From: Chelativorans petroleitrophicus
GTDB lineage: Bacteria > Pseudomonadota > Alphaproteobacteria > Rhizobiales > Rhizobiaceae
Direction of reading: 5' to 3'
NCBI RefSeq assembly: GCF_025398195.1
Contig: NZ_JAODNV010000009.1
Coordinates: 62,001 to 126,000, forward strand
DNA: 64,000 nt
The notes below the pieces were generated by a model, which worked only from the letters and a program-made list of their open reading frames with translations, made no database searches and was not told where the DNA came from. The position numbers were made by a program, and so were the translations under genes. Positions 17,866 to 26,253 of the stretch are shown here, piece by piece (positions within the stretch are counted from its first letter, which is position 1; each line of letters begins with the position of its first letter).

Positions 17866-19320
17866 ATGTCTTTCAAGGTTGCCATCATCGGGGCCGGTTC
17901 GGTGGGCTTCACCAAGAAACTCGTTTCGGACCTCTTCAAGGTCCCTGAGTTCGCCGACATCGAGATCGCGCTGACAGACATCAACCCGCACAATCTCGAT
18001 ATGATCCGGCAGATCATCGAGAAGATCGTCGCGGTCAACAATCTGCCCGCAAAGGTGACGGCTACGACCGACCGCAGGCAAGCCCTCGAAGGAGCACGCT
18101 ACATCATGAGCTGCGTGCGGGTGGGCGGACTTGAGGCCTTTGCCACCGATGTGAACATTCCCCTCAAATATGGCGTCGACCAGTGCGTAGGCGACACGAT
18201 CTGCGCTGGCGGCATCATGTACGGCCAGCGCAACATTCCCGTCATCCTCGATTTCTGCAGGGATATTCGCGAGGTGGCGGAGGAGGGCGCGCTCTTCCTC
18301 AATTACGCCAACCCTATGGCCATGAACACCTGGGCCGCGAACAAATATGGCGGCGTCCAAACGGTCGGCCTGTGCCATGGCGTGCAGCACGGAGCCCACC
18401 AGATTGCACAGGTGCTCGGTATCAGAGACGAGGAGCTCGACTATATCTGCAGCGGCATCAACCACCAGACCTGGTATATCGACCTCCGCGTAAACGGGCG
18501 GAAAATCGGCAAGGACGAGCTGATTGCCGCCTTCGAGCGTCATCCGGTCTATTCGAAACAGGAGAAGCTCAGGATCGATGTGCTCAAGCGTTTCGGCTTC
18601 TATTCCACCGAGAGCAACGGGCATCTTTCCGAATATCTGCCCTGGTACCGCAAACGACCAGACGAGATCGGCAAGTGGATCGACCTGAGCGACTGGATCC
18701 ATGGCGAGACCGGCGGCTATCTCCGCCACTGTACGGAGATGCGCAACTGGTTCGAGACAGATTTCCCGAAATTTCTGGAGGACGCGGGCAAACCGCTTTC
18801 AAAGCACAAGCGCACCACCGAACACGCCTCCTGGATCATCGAGGCGCGAGAAACCGGGCGCGTCTACAGAGGCCACTTCAATGTTCCGAACCGAGGCATC
18901 ATCGCCAACCTGCCGGACGACGCCATCATTGAGAGCCCGGGTTTCGTCGACCGGTTCGGGATCAATATGGTTGAGGGCATCACGCTGCCGCTAGCCTGCG
19001 CCGCCACCTGCTCAGCCTCGATCTCGGTTCAGCGCATGGCCGTGGAAGCGGCAGTTTCCGGGGATATCGAGCTTCTGAAGCTCGCCATGCTGCATGACCC
19101 GCTGGTCGGCGCCATCTGCACGCCCGAGGAAGTGTGGGCGATGGTGGACGAGATGGTTGTTGCCCAGGCCCAGTGGCTGCCGCAATATGCCGATGCCGTT
19201 CCCGCGGCAAGGGAGCGGCTGGCCAAATCGGCCGTCAGGACACGCGACTGGCAGGGCGCGGCAAGGAAGGACGTACGCAACGTGGAAGACCTCAGGAAGC
19301 TCGCCGGCGCGCATCGGTAG
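17866..19320 (+). CDS. GH4 glycosidase, alpha-glucuronidase-type (CHGV motif)
   Basis: A 484-residue glycoside hydrolase family 4 protein. These enzymes use NAD+ and a divalent metal and cleave by an oxidation-elimination route. The Rossmann start IIGAGSVGFTK (7-17), NYANPMAMNTW (146-156), metal ligands C170 and H200, and the C170-H-G-V tetrad are visible. In GH4 the tetrad tracks specificity: CHSV for alpha-galactosidases, CHGx for alpha-glucuronidases. The sequence lacks the blocks shared by MelA proteins, so alpha-glucuronidase is the better guess. It stands alone, divergent from an AraC regulator, with no transporter beside it. The start has AAGGATG upstream. Confidence 0.85.
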   Translation: MSFKVAIIGAGSVGFTKKLVSDLFKVPEFADIEIALTDINPHNLDMIRQIIEKIVAVNNLPAKVTATTDRRQALEGARYIMSCVRVGGLEAFATDVNIPLKYGVDQCVGDTICAGGIMYGQRNIPVILDFCRDIREVAEEGALFLNYANPMAMNTWAANKYGGVQTVGLCHGVQHGAHQIAQVLGIRDEELDYICSGINHQTWYIDLRVNGRKIGKDELIAAFERHPVYSKQEKLRIDVLKRFGFYSTESNGHLSEYLPWYRKRPDEIGKWIDLSDWIHGETGGYLRHCTEMRNWFETDFPKFLEDAGKPLSKHKRTTEHASWIIEARETGRVYRGHFNVPNRGIIANLPDDAIIESPGFVDRFGINMVEGITLPLACAATCSASISVQRMAVEAAVSGDIELLKLAMLHDPLVGAICTPEEVWAMVDEMVVAQAQWLPQYADAVPAARERLAKSAVRTRDWQGAARKDVRNVEDLRKLAGAHR

Positions 19321-19342
19321 TGGAGCGGCAGGTCGATCAGCT

Positions 19343-19525
19343 ATGGGTTCTCTGACCGCGCGCCTGGCATCCACCCCACCGACCCATCTTTGTCGGGTCA
19401 AAGGCGCAGTGGTACACGGAGATCGGAAGGGGCAATATGGCATTCGTATCAACGATCAGTGGCGCGTTTGTTTTCGCTGGAAGGATGGCGACGCCTATGA
19501 TGTCGAGATCGTCGATTACCACTAA
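19343..19525 (+). pseudogene. higB toxin remnant, 5'-truncated
   Basis: The last 35-40 residues match HigB/RelE-type mRNA interferases: GDRKGQYGIRINDQWRVCFRW followed by the VEIVDYH ending. Normal HigB has about 92 residues; the N-terminal 40 or so, including the first helices, are not recognisable in any frame here. What precedes the match shows no family similarity. The toxin is probably inactive, while the antitoxin gene 11 bp downstream is complete. Confidence 0.65.
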
Positions 19526-19536
19526 GGAGCCAAGCC

Positions 19537-19830
19537 ATGGCTGACTTTGCCCCCACGCACCCAGGTGAAGTATTGCGCGAGGATTTCTTGAAACCGCTTG
19601 GGATGAGCCAGTATGCCCTCGCCAAGGCAATTGGCGTGCCGCAGATCCGGGTGAGCGAGATCGTCAATGGCAAGCGTGCAGTTACGCCCGATACGGCACT
19701 GCGGCTTGCCCGTTACTTCGGCACCAGCCCGGAGTTCTGGATGGGCATGCAGATGACCTACGATCTGGAAACCGCGCGCGACCGGTTCGGCGAAGAGATC
19801 GTGGCGCAAGTCCGTCCTCGGGCAGCCTGA
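19537..19830 (+). CDS. higA: HigA-family antitoxin
   Basis: A 97-residue helix-turn-helix antitoxin of the HigA/VapI family. It has the family's opening HPGEVLREDFLKPLGMSQYALAKAIGVP (8-35), then the recognition helix region RVSEIVNGKRAVTPDTALRLARYFG and the closing SPEFWMGMQ. It normally binds and silences HigB and represses the shared promoter. The toxin partner upstream is truncated, so this is an orphan antitoxin or a solitary regulator, possibly providing protection against related toxins. Confidence 0.88.
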   Translation: MADFAPTHPGEVLREDFLKPLGMSQYALAKAIGVPQIRVSEIVNGKRAVTPDTALRLARYFGTSPEFWMGMQMTYDLETARDRFGEEIVAQVRPRAA

Positions 19831-20064
19831 ACCTGTTTGTCGCGCGCCACGGCTTCAGGGCAAATCTCCAGCAAAGCTGGCGACCACATGCTGAGGGCAA
19901 ACTTCACGTTAAGTTCTTGCGCCGCACAAAGGACGTGAGGGCTTACCAGGGGCCGAAAAGGCGAACCTTTCTCCCAGCATCCATTTTTCAGCAGTTGATT
20001 GCGCTCTTTGCCCCTACGGCTATGGCGGGCCTGTTGACACCGCTGCCAAATTGAAACACTAGTT

Positions 20065-20080
20065 GAAATATATAGTATAC
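20065..20080. promoter_or_regulatory. AT-rich GntR box, site 1
   Basis: GAAATATATAGTATAC lies 12 bp upstream of the nitrilase-family start. The same core (ATATATAGTAT) recurs before the GntR gene at 21746-21762, and a related palindrome lies before the peptide-type ABC operon at 22570-22580. Position and recurrence suggest the operator of the GntR regulator encoded at 21816-22493. Confidence 0.55.
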
Positions 20081-20091
20081 GAGACTGAGCA

Positions 20092-20928
20092 ATGCGCATC
20101 GCTCTTCATCAGGTCACCACCGGCCCCAATCTCTCCGCCAATGCGGCTCTCGTCGGCGCTGAAATCGCCAGAGCGGCCGCAGCCGGCGCTGTCCTGGCCT
20201 GTTTCCCCGAGGCCGTGAACATCCTGCGTGGGCATCAGCCCGATCTGCGGGAAAGCATGCCTGCCGAGGGGGCCTGTCCGGTGCTGGCGCGCGCATCCGA
20301 AGCGGCAAGAGCGCACCGCATCCACGTCCATCTCGGCTCGATTCTTGTCCGCACTCGGTCCGGAAAGATGGTGAACCGCAGCTATCTTCTCGGCCCGGAC
20401 GGAAGCGAGATTGCGACCTACGACAAGATCCACCTCTTTGACGCCGATCTGGACGACGGTTCGCGGCCGGAATCGGAGCTTTTTGAATGCGGCAATGAAA
20501 CCGTGGTGGTCGAGACGCCCTTCGGCCGGCTCGGCATGACCATTTGCTTCGACCTCCGCTTCTCGCATCTCTTCGTGGCGCTTGCGGAGGCGGGCGCTGA
20601 GATCATCCTCGTGCCGTCTTCCTTCTCGACCGTTACCGGCCCCGTGCACTGGCTGCCTCTGCTTCAGGCCCGCGCCATCGAGACGGGCTGCTATGTCGTT
20701 GCGGCTGCACAATGCGGCGCGCATGAACCGCCGCTTGTCACTCACGGCGAGAGCGTGGCGATTTCCCCTTGGGGCGAGGTTCTTTGCAAGGCGGGCAAGA
20801 GCCCGGCCATGCTCCTCTTCGATGCCGATCTGGAGAAGGTCGGCGAGGCGCGGCGGCGTATCCCTACGCTCGCCCTGCGCAGACCCGTTACCGTCAGGCA
20901 GATCGGGCAGCGCGCGGATGCCGCCTGA
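20092..20928 (+). CDS. Nitrilase-superfamily amidohydrolase (C-N hydrolase)
   Basis: A 278-residue carbon-nitrogen hydrolase. The catalytic triad is visible: E40 (FPEA), K112 (YDKIHLFD) and C152 (ICFDLRF), with the DLRF and LLQARAIET segments of the Nit/omega-amidase branch. Such proteins hydrolyse small amides rather than nitriles. The reading frame overlaps the next gene by 11 bp, so a two-gene unit follows. The promoter carries the AT-rich GntR box. With the acetamidase and peptide-type importer regulated by the same box, it probably deaminates or hydrolyses an imported amide. Confidence 0.88.
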   Translation: MRIALHQVTTGPNLSANAALVGAEIARAAAAGAVLACFPEAVNILRGHQPDLRESMPAEGACPVLARASEAARAHRIHVHLGSILVRTRSGKMVNRSYLLGPDGSEIATYDKIHLFDADLDDGSRPESELFECGNETVVVETPFGRLGMTICFDLRFSHLFVALAEAGAEIILVPSSFSTVTGPVHWLPLLQARAIETGCYVVAAAQCGAHEPPLVTHGESVAISPWGEVLCKAGKSPAMLLFDADLEKVGEARRRIPTLALRRPVTVRQIGQRADAA

Positions 20929-21715
20929 ACCGGGCCTCGCTCGCGCCGGTGAAACTGCCCTTCCGTCCGATTCACGCTTCCGCTTCGCCTGGCGCATGCC
21001 GCCCTCCGGCAGGCCGGATCGGCCGCTTTTGATTGCCGTTCACGGCAGTGACCGCAACTGGCTGGCGTGCCGGGAGGCCTTCGTTCCGCTTGCCGACCGC
21101 TGCGATATCTCCCTTCTCGCGCCTCTTTTTCCCGAAGGCGTTTCTACGCCGGGCATGGCGGACGGCTACAAGTTCCTGCGCGAACCGGACGTGGACTACA
21201 TCGCGCTGCTCCATGCAATGCTTGCCGCCTTTGCCGAAATTTCCCCCTTCGATTCCCGGCGGCTTTTTCTTTTTGGTTTTTCCGGCGGCGCACAATTCGC
21301 GCATCGTTACGCGCTTGTCGAGGCCACGCGGCTCGCGGGCCTTGTGGTTGCAGCACCCGGCAACGTCACCCTCGTTGATGATACGCTTCCCTGGTGGGCG
21401 GGAACAAAGGACATGGACAGGGCGCTCGGCCGGCGGCTTGACCGCGCGGGCCTTGGCACGCTTCCGGTGCACCTCATCGTCGGCAGCAAGGATTTCAGCG
21501 AAGGTCTGGTGGAGCGAGGCCCAGATGATCCCTATTACTCGCCCCACAGCCAATTGGGAGGCGCAACACGACGGGAGCGGATCGCTTCTCTTGCACGAAG
21601 CCTGAAATCGGTAGCCGGCAATGTCAGCGAGGAGACCGTCGAAGGGGCGGGTCACGACTTCGCCCCCCTTGCCGCTGCCGCCGCCACTTGGCTTGAACGT
21701 ATGATGCGCGACTGA
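20918..21715 (+). CDS. Alpha/beta hydrolase (esterase/amidase-like)
   Basis: A 265-residue alpha/beta hydrolase. The oxyanion segment is HGSDRN (42-47), the nucleophile elbow GFSGG has S122, and a late GAGHDF supplies the likely catalytic histidine near 248. The fold resembles poly-hydroxyalkanoate depolymerase/feruloyl-esterase-like small hydrolases. The start is set at ATG 20918, overlapping the nitrilase gene by 11 bp in another frame; longer in-frame starts would lie inside that gene. The substrate is not known; an ester or amide handled together with the upstream amidohydrolase is likely. Confidence 0.82.
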   Translation: MPPEPGLARAGETALPSDSRFRFAWRMPPSGRPDRPLLIAVHGSDRNWLACREAFVPLADRCDISLLAPLFPEGVSTPGMADGYKFLREPDVDYIALLHAMLAAFAEISPFDSRRLFLFGFSGGAQFAHRYALVEATRLAGLVVAAPGNVTLVDDTLPWWAGTKDMDRALGRRLDRAGLGTLPVHLIVGSKDFSEGLVERGPDDPYYSPHSQLGGATRRERIASLARSLKSVAGNVSEETVEGAGHDFAPLAAAAATWLERMMRD

Positions 21716-21745
21716 ATTGACAGTGCCGCGATTTTCGCACCGCTA

Positions 21746-21762
21746 GAAAATATATAGTATGC
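21746..21762. promoter_or_regulatory. AT-rich GntR box, site 2
   Basis: GAAAATATATAGTATGC lies about 54 bp upstream of the GntR gene. It matches site 1 (20065-20080) at nearly every position, including the ATATATAGTAT core in the same orientation. It probably mediates autoregulation. Confidence 0.55.
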
Positions 21763-21815
21763 AGCGAGTCGGCTGCCGCCTTTAGGCGCTGCGGATGCGC
21801 TAACGGAGACGAAGA

Positions 21816-22493
21816 ATGCCATTGCCAGGCCCCGAGGCCGCAAGCAGTTTTGCCAATGCACAAGATCTCGCCTATGGCGCGATCAGGGATTGGATCTTCA
21901 ACGGGCCATTGAAGCCAGGCGAAATCATCCGCGACACCGATATCGCCAATCTGCTCGGCATCAGCCGCACGCCCGTGCGCGAAGCCATCATCCGGCTTGC
22001 TCAGGAAGGCTTGATAGATGTCGGCAAGGGGCGCAAGACCCGCGTCAGCATTCCGGATATTTCGCGTGCTCCCGATCTCTACCGCATCGGCGGCACGCTC
22101 GACGGCCTCGCTGCGGAATGGGCGATGCCGAAGATCACGCAGGATGATCTTGAAAAAATGCGGTCTCTCCTCACGGCAATGAATGCGGAGAGCGATCCAA
22201 CGCGGCTGGTCAAGCTCGATCTCGAGCTTCATGCGGTTTTTCGCGTGCTTGCCGGCGAGGTCCTGCGCGGGATGCTCGACGGGATCGAGGCGGAGATCGG
22301 CCGCTTCGAGCGGATGGCCTTCGACGATGCGGAAATTCGGACGCTGACGCGCGGCGACCACCAGGCCATCATCGCCGCCTTTGCCTCCGGTGACGCCCGG
22401 GCGGCTTCGGAGGCGGTACGCCAGAACTGGCTTAATGCCTGGGCGCGGCTTGAGTCGAGGCTTCGCGACGCGGACGTGCACGCCGCCGGGTAA
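21816..22493 (+). CDS. GntR-family regulator (FadR/FCD type)
   Basis: A 225-residue GntR regulator. The N-terminal winged helix has the classic pattern GEIIRDTDIANLLGISRTPVREAIIRLAQEGLI (about 39-71). The C-terminal all-helical FCD effector domain follows, with the metal/ligand-binding histidine run (LHAVFRVLAG and GDHQAIIAAF). It is monocistronic between the nitrilase-hydrolase unit and the peptide-type ABC operon. The same AT-rich motif precedes all three, so it is presumed to repress the set until an organic acid or amide-derived effector binds. Confidence 0.92.
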   Translation: MPLPGPEAASSFANAQDLAYGAIRDWIFNGPLKPGEIIRDTDIANLLGISRTPVREAIIRLAQEGLIDVGKGRKTRVSIPDISRAPDLYRIGGTLDGLAAEWAMPKITQDDLEKMRSLLTAMNAESDPTRLVKLDLELHAVFRVLAGEVLRGMLDGIEAEIGRFERMAFDDAEIRTLTRGDHQAIIAAFASGDARAASEAVRQNWLNAWARLESRLRDADVHAAG

Positions 22494-22569
22494 TCTTGGC
22501 ATTTTCCAGCATTGAGGAATGAACCGCCTGCAGCGGGCGTCTATTTGCGCTTGCCTGTGTTCTCTCAGT

Positions 22570-22580
22570 GTATAATATAC
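22570..22580. promoter_or_regulatory. AT-rich GntR box, site 3
   Basis: GTATAATATAC is a perfect 5-1-5 palindrome and includes a TATAAT that could be a -10 element. Its GTATA-n-TATA layout matches the reverse complements of the boxes at 20065-20080 and 21746-21762. It lies 44 bp before the binding-protein gene, so bound repressor would block the promoter. Confidence 0.5.
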
Positions 22581-22623
22581 TTAATACTGAATTGACGGTT
22601 TCATCAGCCTCAAGGGGAATAAA

Positions 22624-24279
22624 ATGGGCTTCCTTTCTCCATCCATTCTCAGAGCGCGCGTTGTACGTGGGGCTCTTCCGGCCGTGGCCCTTGCCTTTTG
22701 GGCGGCCCAGGCCTCTCCCGCGGCGGCCGATGCCGCCAACGGTGTCCTGCGGGTCGGGACGAGCTTCAGTTGCTCCTCCCTCAACCCCTATACGACGGTG
22801 CAGTCGTCCTGCCTGGCGGCGCTGAGGCTGATGTATCCTTCGCTGGGCCAGGCCTCTGGTACGGATGTCGTGCCCGATCTTGCCGAATCCTGGACGAGCG
22901 ATGAGACGGGGTTGGTCTGGACCTTCAAGATCAGGAATGGCCAGTGGAGCGACGGCGAGCCGCTTACGGCTGGCGATGCCGCGTTTACCATCAACATGCT
23001 CCTGAAGCATGTCGACGGGCCCACCGCCCGCCGCGCCCGCTCCATCGGCACAGTGGAGAAGGCAGAGGCGCCCGACGATTCCACACTCGTCGTGACGTTC
23101 AAGCAGCCGACGGCAAATGCGGTGGGGCGGCTCGCGCAGGTTCTGATCGTGCCCGAGCACATCTGGGGACCGCTTGCTGAAGGCGACGGCGCAGCGATCA
23201 CGACCTTCACGAATGACCCGCCGGTGGTGGGCGGCCCCTTCAAGCTTGCCCGCTTTACCGCCGATCAGATCATCCTGCTCGAGCCCTATGAGGACTATTT
23301 CGGTGAGGCACCGGCGCTGAAGGGTGTGGGCATCCAGTTCTTCACCGATTCAACCGCCATGGTGCAGGCATTGGTGAACAACCAGCTCGACGTCGTCACG
23401 CCGCTTCCCGTCACCTCCGTCGAGGCGGTGAAGAAGGCTGGCATCACCGTTGCGAACTATCCCGGCCTGCGCTTCCATAGCTGGCTCTTCAATTCATCGG
23501 AGAACCAGAAGGCATTCCCGGAAATCCGTGACATCAAGTTGCGTGAAGCCTTTGCACACGCTATCGACCGCAAGAAGATCGCGGAAGTGGCCTATCTCGG
23601 CTTTGCCACGCCCGGCGACTCCATGGTGCCGAAGGTAACCGGCTTCTGGTCCAATCCGAACATTCAGTCGGAGCCTTTCGATCTCGACCTCGCGAACAAG
23701 CTGCTGGATGAGGCGGGATACACGAAGGGTGCCGACGGTTGGCGCGTCGCGAACGGCCACAAGATGAGCTACAAGGTGCTGATCCCCGCGAATGTCGAGG
23801 GCGCCGAAGGGTTGCGGGCGCTCGAGATCGTCACCGAGGATTTCAAGAAGATCGGCGTGGAGCTCGTCACGGTTCAGAGCGACAACGCCACGATTTCCGA
23901 GGCGATCACCGGCCCGAACAACACCTTTGCCGAATCCACCATCGCGCAATGGGGCTGGATTCCGCAGATGGACCCGGACTTCATCCTCTCCGTGGTGCTG
24001 TGCAGCCAGATCGGCGGCCTGAGCGAAACAGCCTACTGCAACGAGGAATATGATGCCCTCTACGAGCAGCAGGCGAAGGAGGTGGATACGGAGAAGCGCA
24101 AGGAGATCGTCTGGAAGATGCAGGAGATCCTGCAGCGCGACCGGCCCTACATCGTCACTGTGCAGCAGAACAATGTGGAGGCGGTGGCGCCCGGCTGGAC
24201 CGGCTTCATAGAGAACCCGATCGGCTTCCTGGACTACACCTCGAACCAGACTTTCCTCAGCATGCGGCCCGAAAGCTGA
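22624..24279 (+). CDS. Peptide/nickel-type ABC importer solute-binding protein (family 5)
   Basis: A 551-residue DppA/OppA-family periplasmic protein. A Sec signal peptide (cleavage likely after ASPAAAD, about residue 37) precedes the family blocks DLAESWTSDETGLVWTFKIRNGQWSDGEPLTAGD (about 83-116) and LREAFAHAIDRKKI (about 302-315). It delivers an oligopeptide-like or other large substrate to the permeases downstream. It is the first gene of a six-gene operon ending in an acetamidase, which hints at an amide-containing ligand. Confidence 0.92.
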   Translation: MGFLSPSILRARVVRGALPAVALAFWAAQASPAAADAANGVLRVGTSFSCSSLNPYTTVQSSCLAALRLMYPSLGQASGTDVVPDLAESWTSDETGLVWTFKIRNGQWSDGEPLTAGDAAFTINMLLKHVDGPTARRARSIGTVEKAEAPDDSTLVVTFKQPTANAVGRLAQVLIVPEHIWGPLAEGDGAAITTFTNDPPVVGGPFKLARFTADQIILLEPYEDYFGEAPALKGVGIQFFTDSTAMVQALVNNQLDVVTPLPVTSVEAVKKAGITVANYPGLRFHSWLFNSSENQKAFPEIRDIKLREAFAHAIDRKKIAEVAYLGFATPGDSMVPKVTGFWSNPNIQSEPFDLDLANKLLDEAGYTKGADGWRVANGHKMSYKVLIPANVEGAEGLRALEIVTEDFKKIGVELVTVQSDNATISEAITGPNNTFAESTIAQWGWIPQMDPDFILSVVLCSQIGGLSETAYCNEEYDALYEQQAKEVDTEKRKEIVWKMQEILQRDRPYIVTVQQNNVEAVAPGWTGFIENPIGFLDYTSNQTFLSMRPES

Positions 24280-24315
24280 CACAACCTCCCACCCGCGGAT
24301 ATTGCTCGGCGGTCG

Positions 24316-24334
24316 AACGGCAGAAACAGCCGTT
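24316..24334 (+). other. Intercistronic stem-loop after binding-protein gene
   Basis: AACGGC (24316-24321) pairs with GCCGTT (24329-24334) around a 7-base loop, flanked by an outer CGGCGG/CCGCCG pair. It lies between the binding-protein stop and the first permease and is the weakest of the five hairpins in this position in the window. Confidence 0.45.
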
Positions 24335-24361
24335 GGCGAACCCGGCCGCCGAGGATTTTTC

Positions 24362-25330
24362 ATGATGACAAGCAGATCCAGATATCTCCTCAACAAGGTC
24401 GGAATTGCCCTGTTCGGCATTTTCGCCACCTTGACGCTCAATTTCTTCCTGTTCCGGGTTCTGCCGGGCGATGCCATCGCGAACATGGCGCGTGTGCCCG
24501 GAGGCTCCGTTGAGCTGAGGGAAGCACTGATGCGGCAGTTCGGGCTCGATAAACCGCTCTGGGCCCAGTATGTCGACTATCTGGTGCAGCTTGCGCAGGG
24601 CAATCTCGGCGTCTCCTATTCCTCGCTCCGCCCGGTGACGGAGGAGGTGATGCGCGCGCTCGGCAACACCGTGCCGATGACGCTGCTCGGCATCGGCATC
24701 GCGGTCATCTTCGGAGTGGCGACTGGCATCCTCGCTGCCTGGAAGCACGGGACCGCGATCGACAACGTCATCACCAACACCGCCACCATCGTCTATTCGG
24801 CGCCGACGCAGTGGATCGCCATCCTGCTGGTTCTGGTGTTCGCCGGCATCCTGCCTGTTTCCGGCGCCTCGGATCCATTCGCCTTCGCCACGGACTTCTG
24901 GTCGGTCTTTTGGGACCGCCTCAAGCACATGATCCTGCCTTCGCTCACCCTGGCGCTCGCGACCTTCGGCCAATACACGCTCGTCACGCGCTCGGCCGTG
25001 CTCGCCACACTCGGCGAAGACTATGTCTTTGCCGCCAAGGCGGTGGGGTTTCCCGTCCGCCGCATCCTTGCAGGCTACGCGCTTCCCAATGCGCTGATCC
25101 CGATCGTCACTCTCGTTGCGCTCTCGGCAGGCACGGTCATCGGCGGCTCGGTTGTCGTGGAGACGGTCTTCTCATGGCCCGGCATCGGCCGCGCCATGTA
25201 TGACGCCATCGTGCAGCGCGACTATCCGCTGCTTCAGGGTGCGCTCCTCGTTGTCACAGTCACGGTGATCCTGATCAATCTCGCCGCCGACATCGTCAAC
25301 ATGAAGCTCGACCCGAGGATCGTCGAATGA
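24362..25330 (+). CDS. Peptide-type ABC importer permease (DppB-like)
   Basis: A 322-residue inner-membrane permease with six expected membrane segments. The DppB-type N-terminus FFLFRVLPGDA and the EAA loop (AKAVGFPVRRILAGYALPNALIP, about 222-244) are visible. The double ATG at 24362 is chosen; an open frame extends upstream but carries no family sequence. It overlaps the next permease by 4 bp. Confidence 0.93.
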   Translation: MMTSRSRYLLNKVGIALFGIFATLTLNFFLFRVLPGDAIANMARVPGGSVELREALMRQFGLDKPLWAQYVDYLVQLAQGNLGVSYSSLRPVTEEVMRALGNTVPMTLLGIGIAVIFGVATGILAAWKHGTAIDNVITNTATIVYSAPTQWIAILLVLVFAGILPVSGASDPFAFATDFWSVFWDRLKHMILPSLTLALATFGQYTLVTRSAVLATLGEDYVFAAKAVGFPVRRILAGYALPNALIPIVTLVALSAGTVIGGSVVVETVFSWPGIGRAMYDAIVQRDYPLLQGALLVVTVTVILINLAADIVNMKLDPRIVE

Positions 25331-26253
25331 GCGGGATCATCGAACCCTCGGGCATTGCCGTCAGCCTTGCGGAGCCTGAACCCCGGCGCCTGCGCCTCGA
25401 TGCGAAGGCGATCGCCGCGATCGTCATCCTCGTGGTCTTCGCTCTGGTGGCGCTTGCGGGCCGCTTTCTTCCGCTCGATCCCGGTGCAATCGACGTAACG
25501 AAGATCTTCGCGCCGCCCTCCGCTTCCCATTGGCTCGGCCATGACGATGCAGGCCGGGACGTTCTGATCCAGCTCGTCATCGGCGCCTGGCCGTCGCTGG
25601 TGGTAGGGCTTTCCGCAGCCGCGGTTGCCGTTCTCATCGGCGGCACCTTGGGCGTACTCGCGGGCTACTCGCGTGGCTGGCTCGATCTCGTGCTGCTGCG
25701 CCTCATGGACTATTTCATCGTCGTGCCCGCGCTTCCCTTCGCCATGGTCATCACAGCCATCTGGGGGCCCGGCCTCGGCCATCTGATCATCGTCATCGGC
25801 ATCCTGCTGTGGTCCACCACGGCGCGCGTGGTGCGGGCGCAGGTGAAGTCCGGCCGCGAACGCCTTTACGTGCAGCGGGCCCAAGCTCTCGGCGCCGGAC
25901 ATCTGCATATCCTGCTCAGGCATATTCTGCCCCAGGTGATCCCGCTCATCGGTACCACGGGATCGCTCGCCGTGGCGCTCGCCATCCTTACGCAGGCAGC
26001 GCTCGAATTCTTCGGCCTTGCCGGCACGGGCGTGCTGTCCTGGGGAACGATGATCCGCTTCGCCTTCCAGCGCGATGCGATGCTCAACGATGCTTGGTGG
26101 TTCGTGGTGCCCCCCGGCCTCTGCATCTGCATCGTCATCACCGCCTGCTACTGGCTGGCACAGAGCCTCGAAAAGGCGCTCAACCCGCGGCTCTCCACCA
26201 CGGACCTCAGGGTGAGGTCCTTCTCGCTGCGATCCGCCAGGGAGGGCGCCTGA
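25327..26253 (+). CDS. Peptide-type ABC importer permease (DppC-like)
   Basis: A 308-residue second permease. The DppC N-terminal domain is present, with LGHDDAGRDVLIQL (the GTD-GRD-like block) near 72-85, followed by the transport domain with an EAA loop at about 181-203 (QRAQALGAGHLHILLRHILPQVI). Stop and start codons overlap with both neighbours (ATGA), so the operon is tightly coupled. It pairs with the DppB-like subunit. Confidence 0.93.
   Translation: MSGIIEPSGIAVSLAEPEPRRLRLDAKAIAAIVILVVFALVALAGRFLPLDPGAIDVTKIFAPPSASHWLGHDDAGRDVLIQLVIGAWPSLVVGLSAAAVAVLIGGTLGVLAGYSRGWLDLVLLRLMDYFIVVPALPFAMVITAIWGPGLGHLIIVIGILLWSTTARVVRAQVKSGRERLYVQRAQALGAGHLHILLRHILPQVIPLIGTTGSLAVALAILTQAALEFFGLAGTGVLSWGTMIRFAFQRDAMLNDAWWFVVPPGLCICIVITACYWLAQSLEKALNPRLSTTDLRVRSFSLRSAREGA

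Noticed and set aside
17866-19320. A second MelA alpha-galactosidase
   Set aside because: The tetrad is CHGV rather than CHSV and the blocks shared by MelA proteins are missing; alpha-glucuronidase type fits better.
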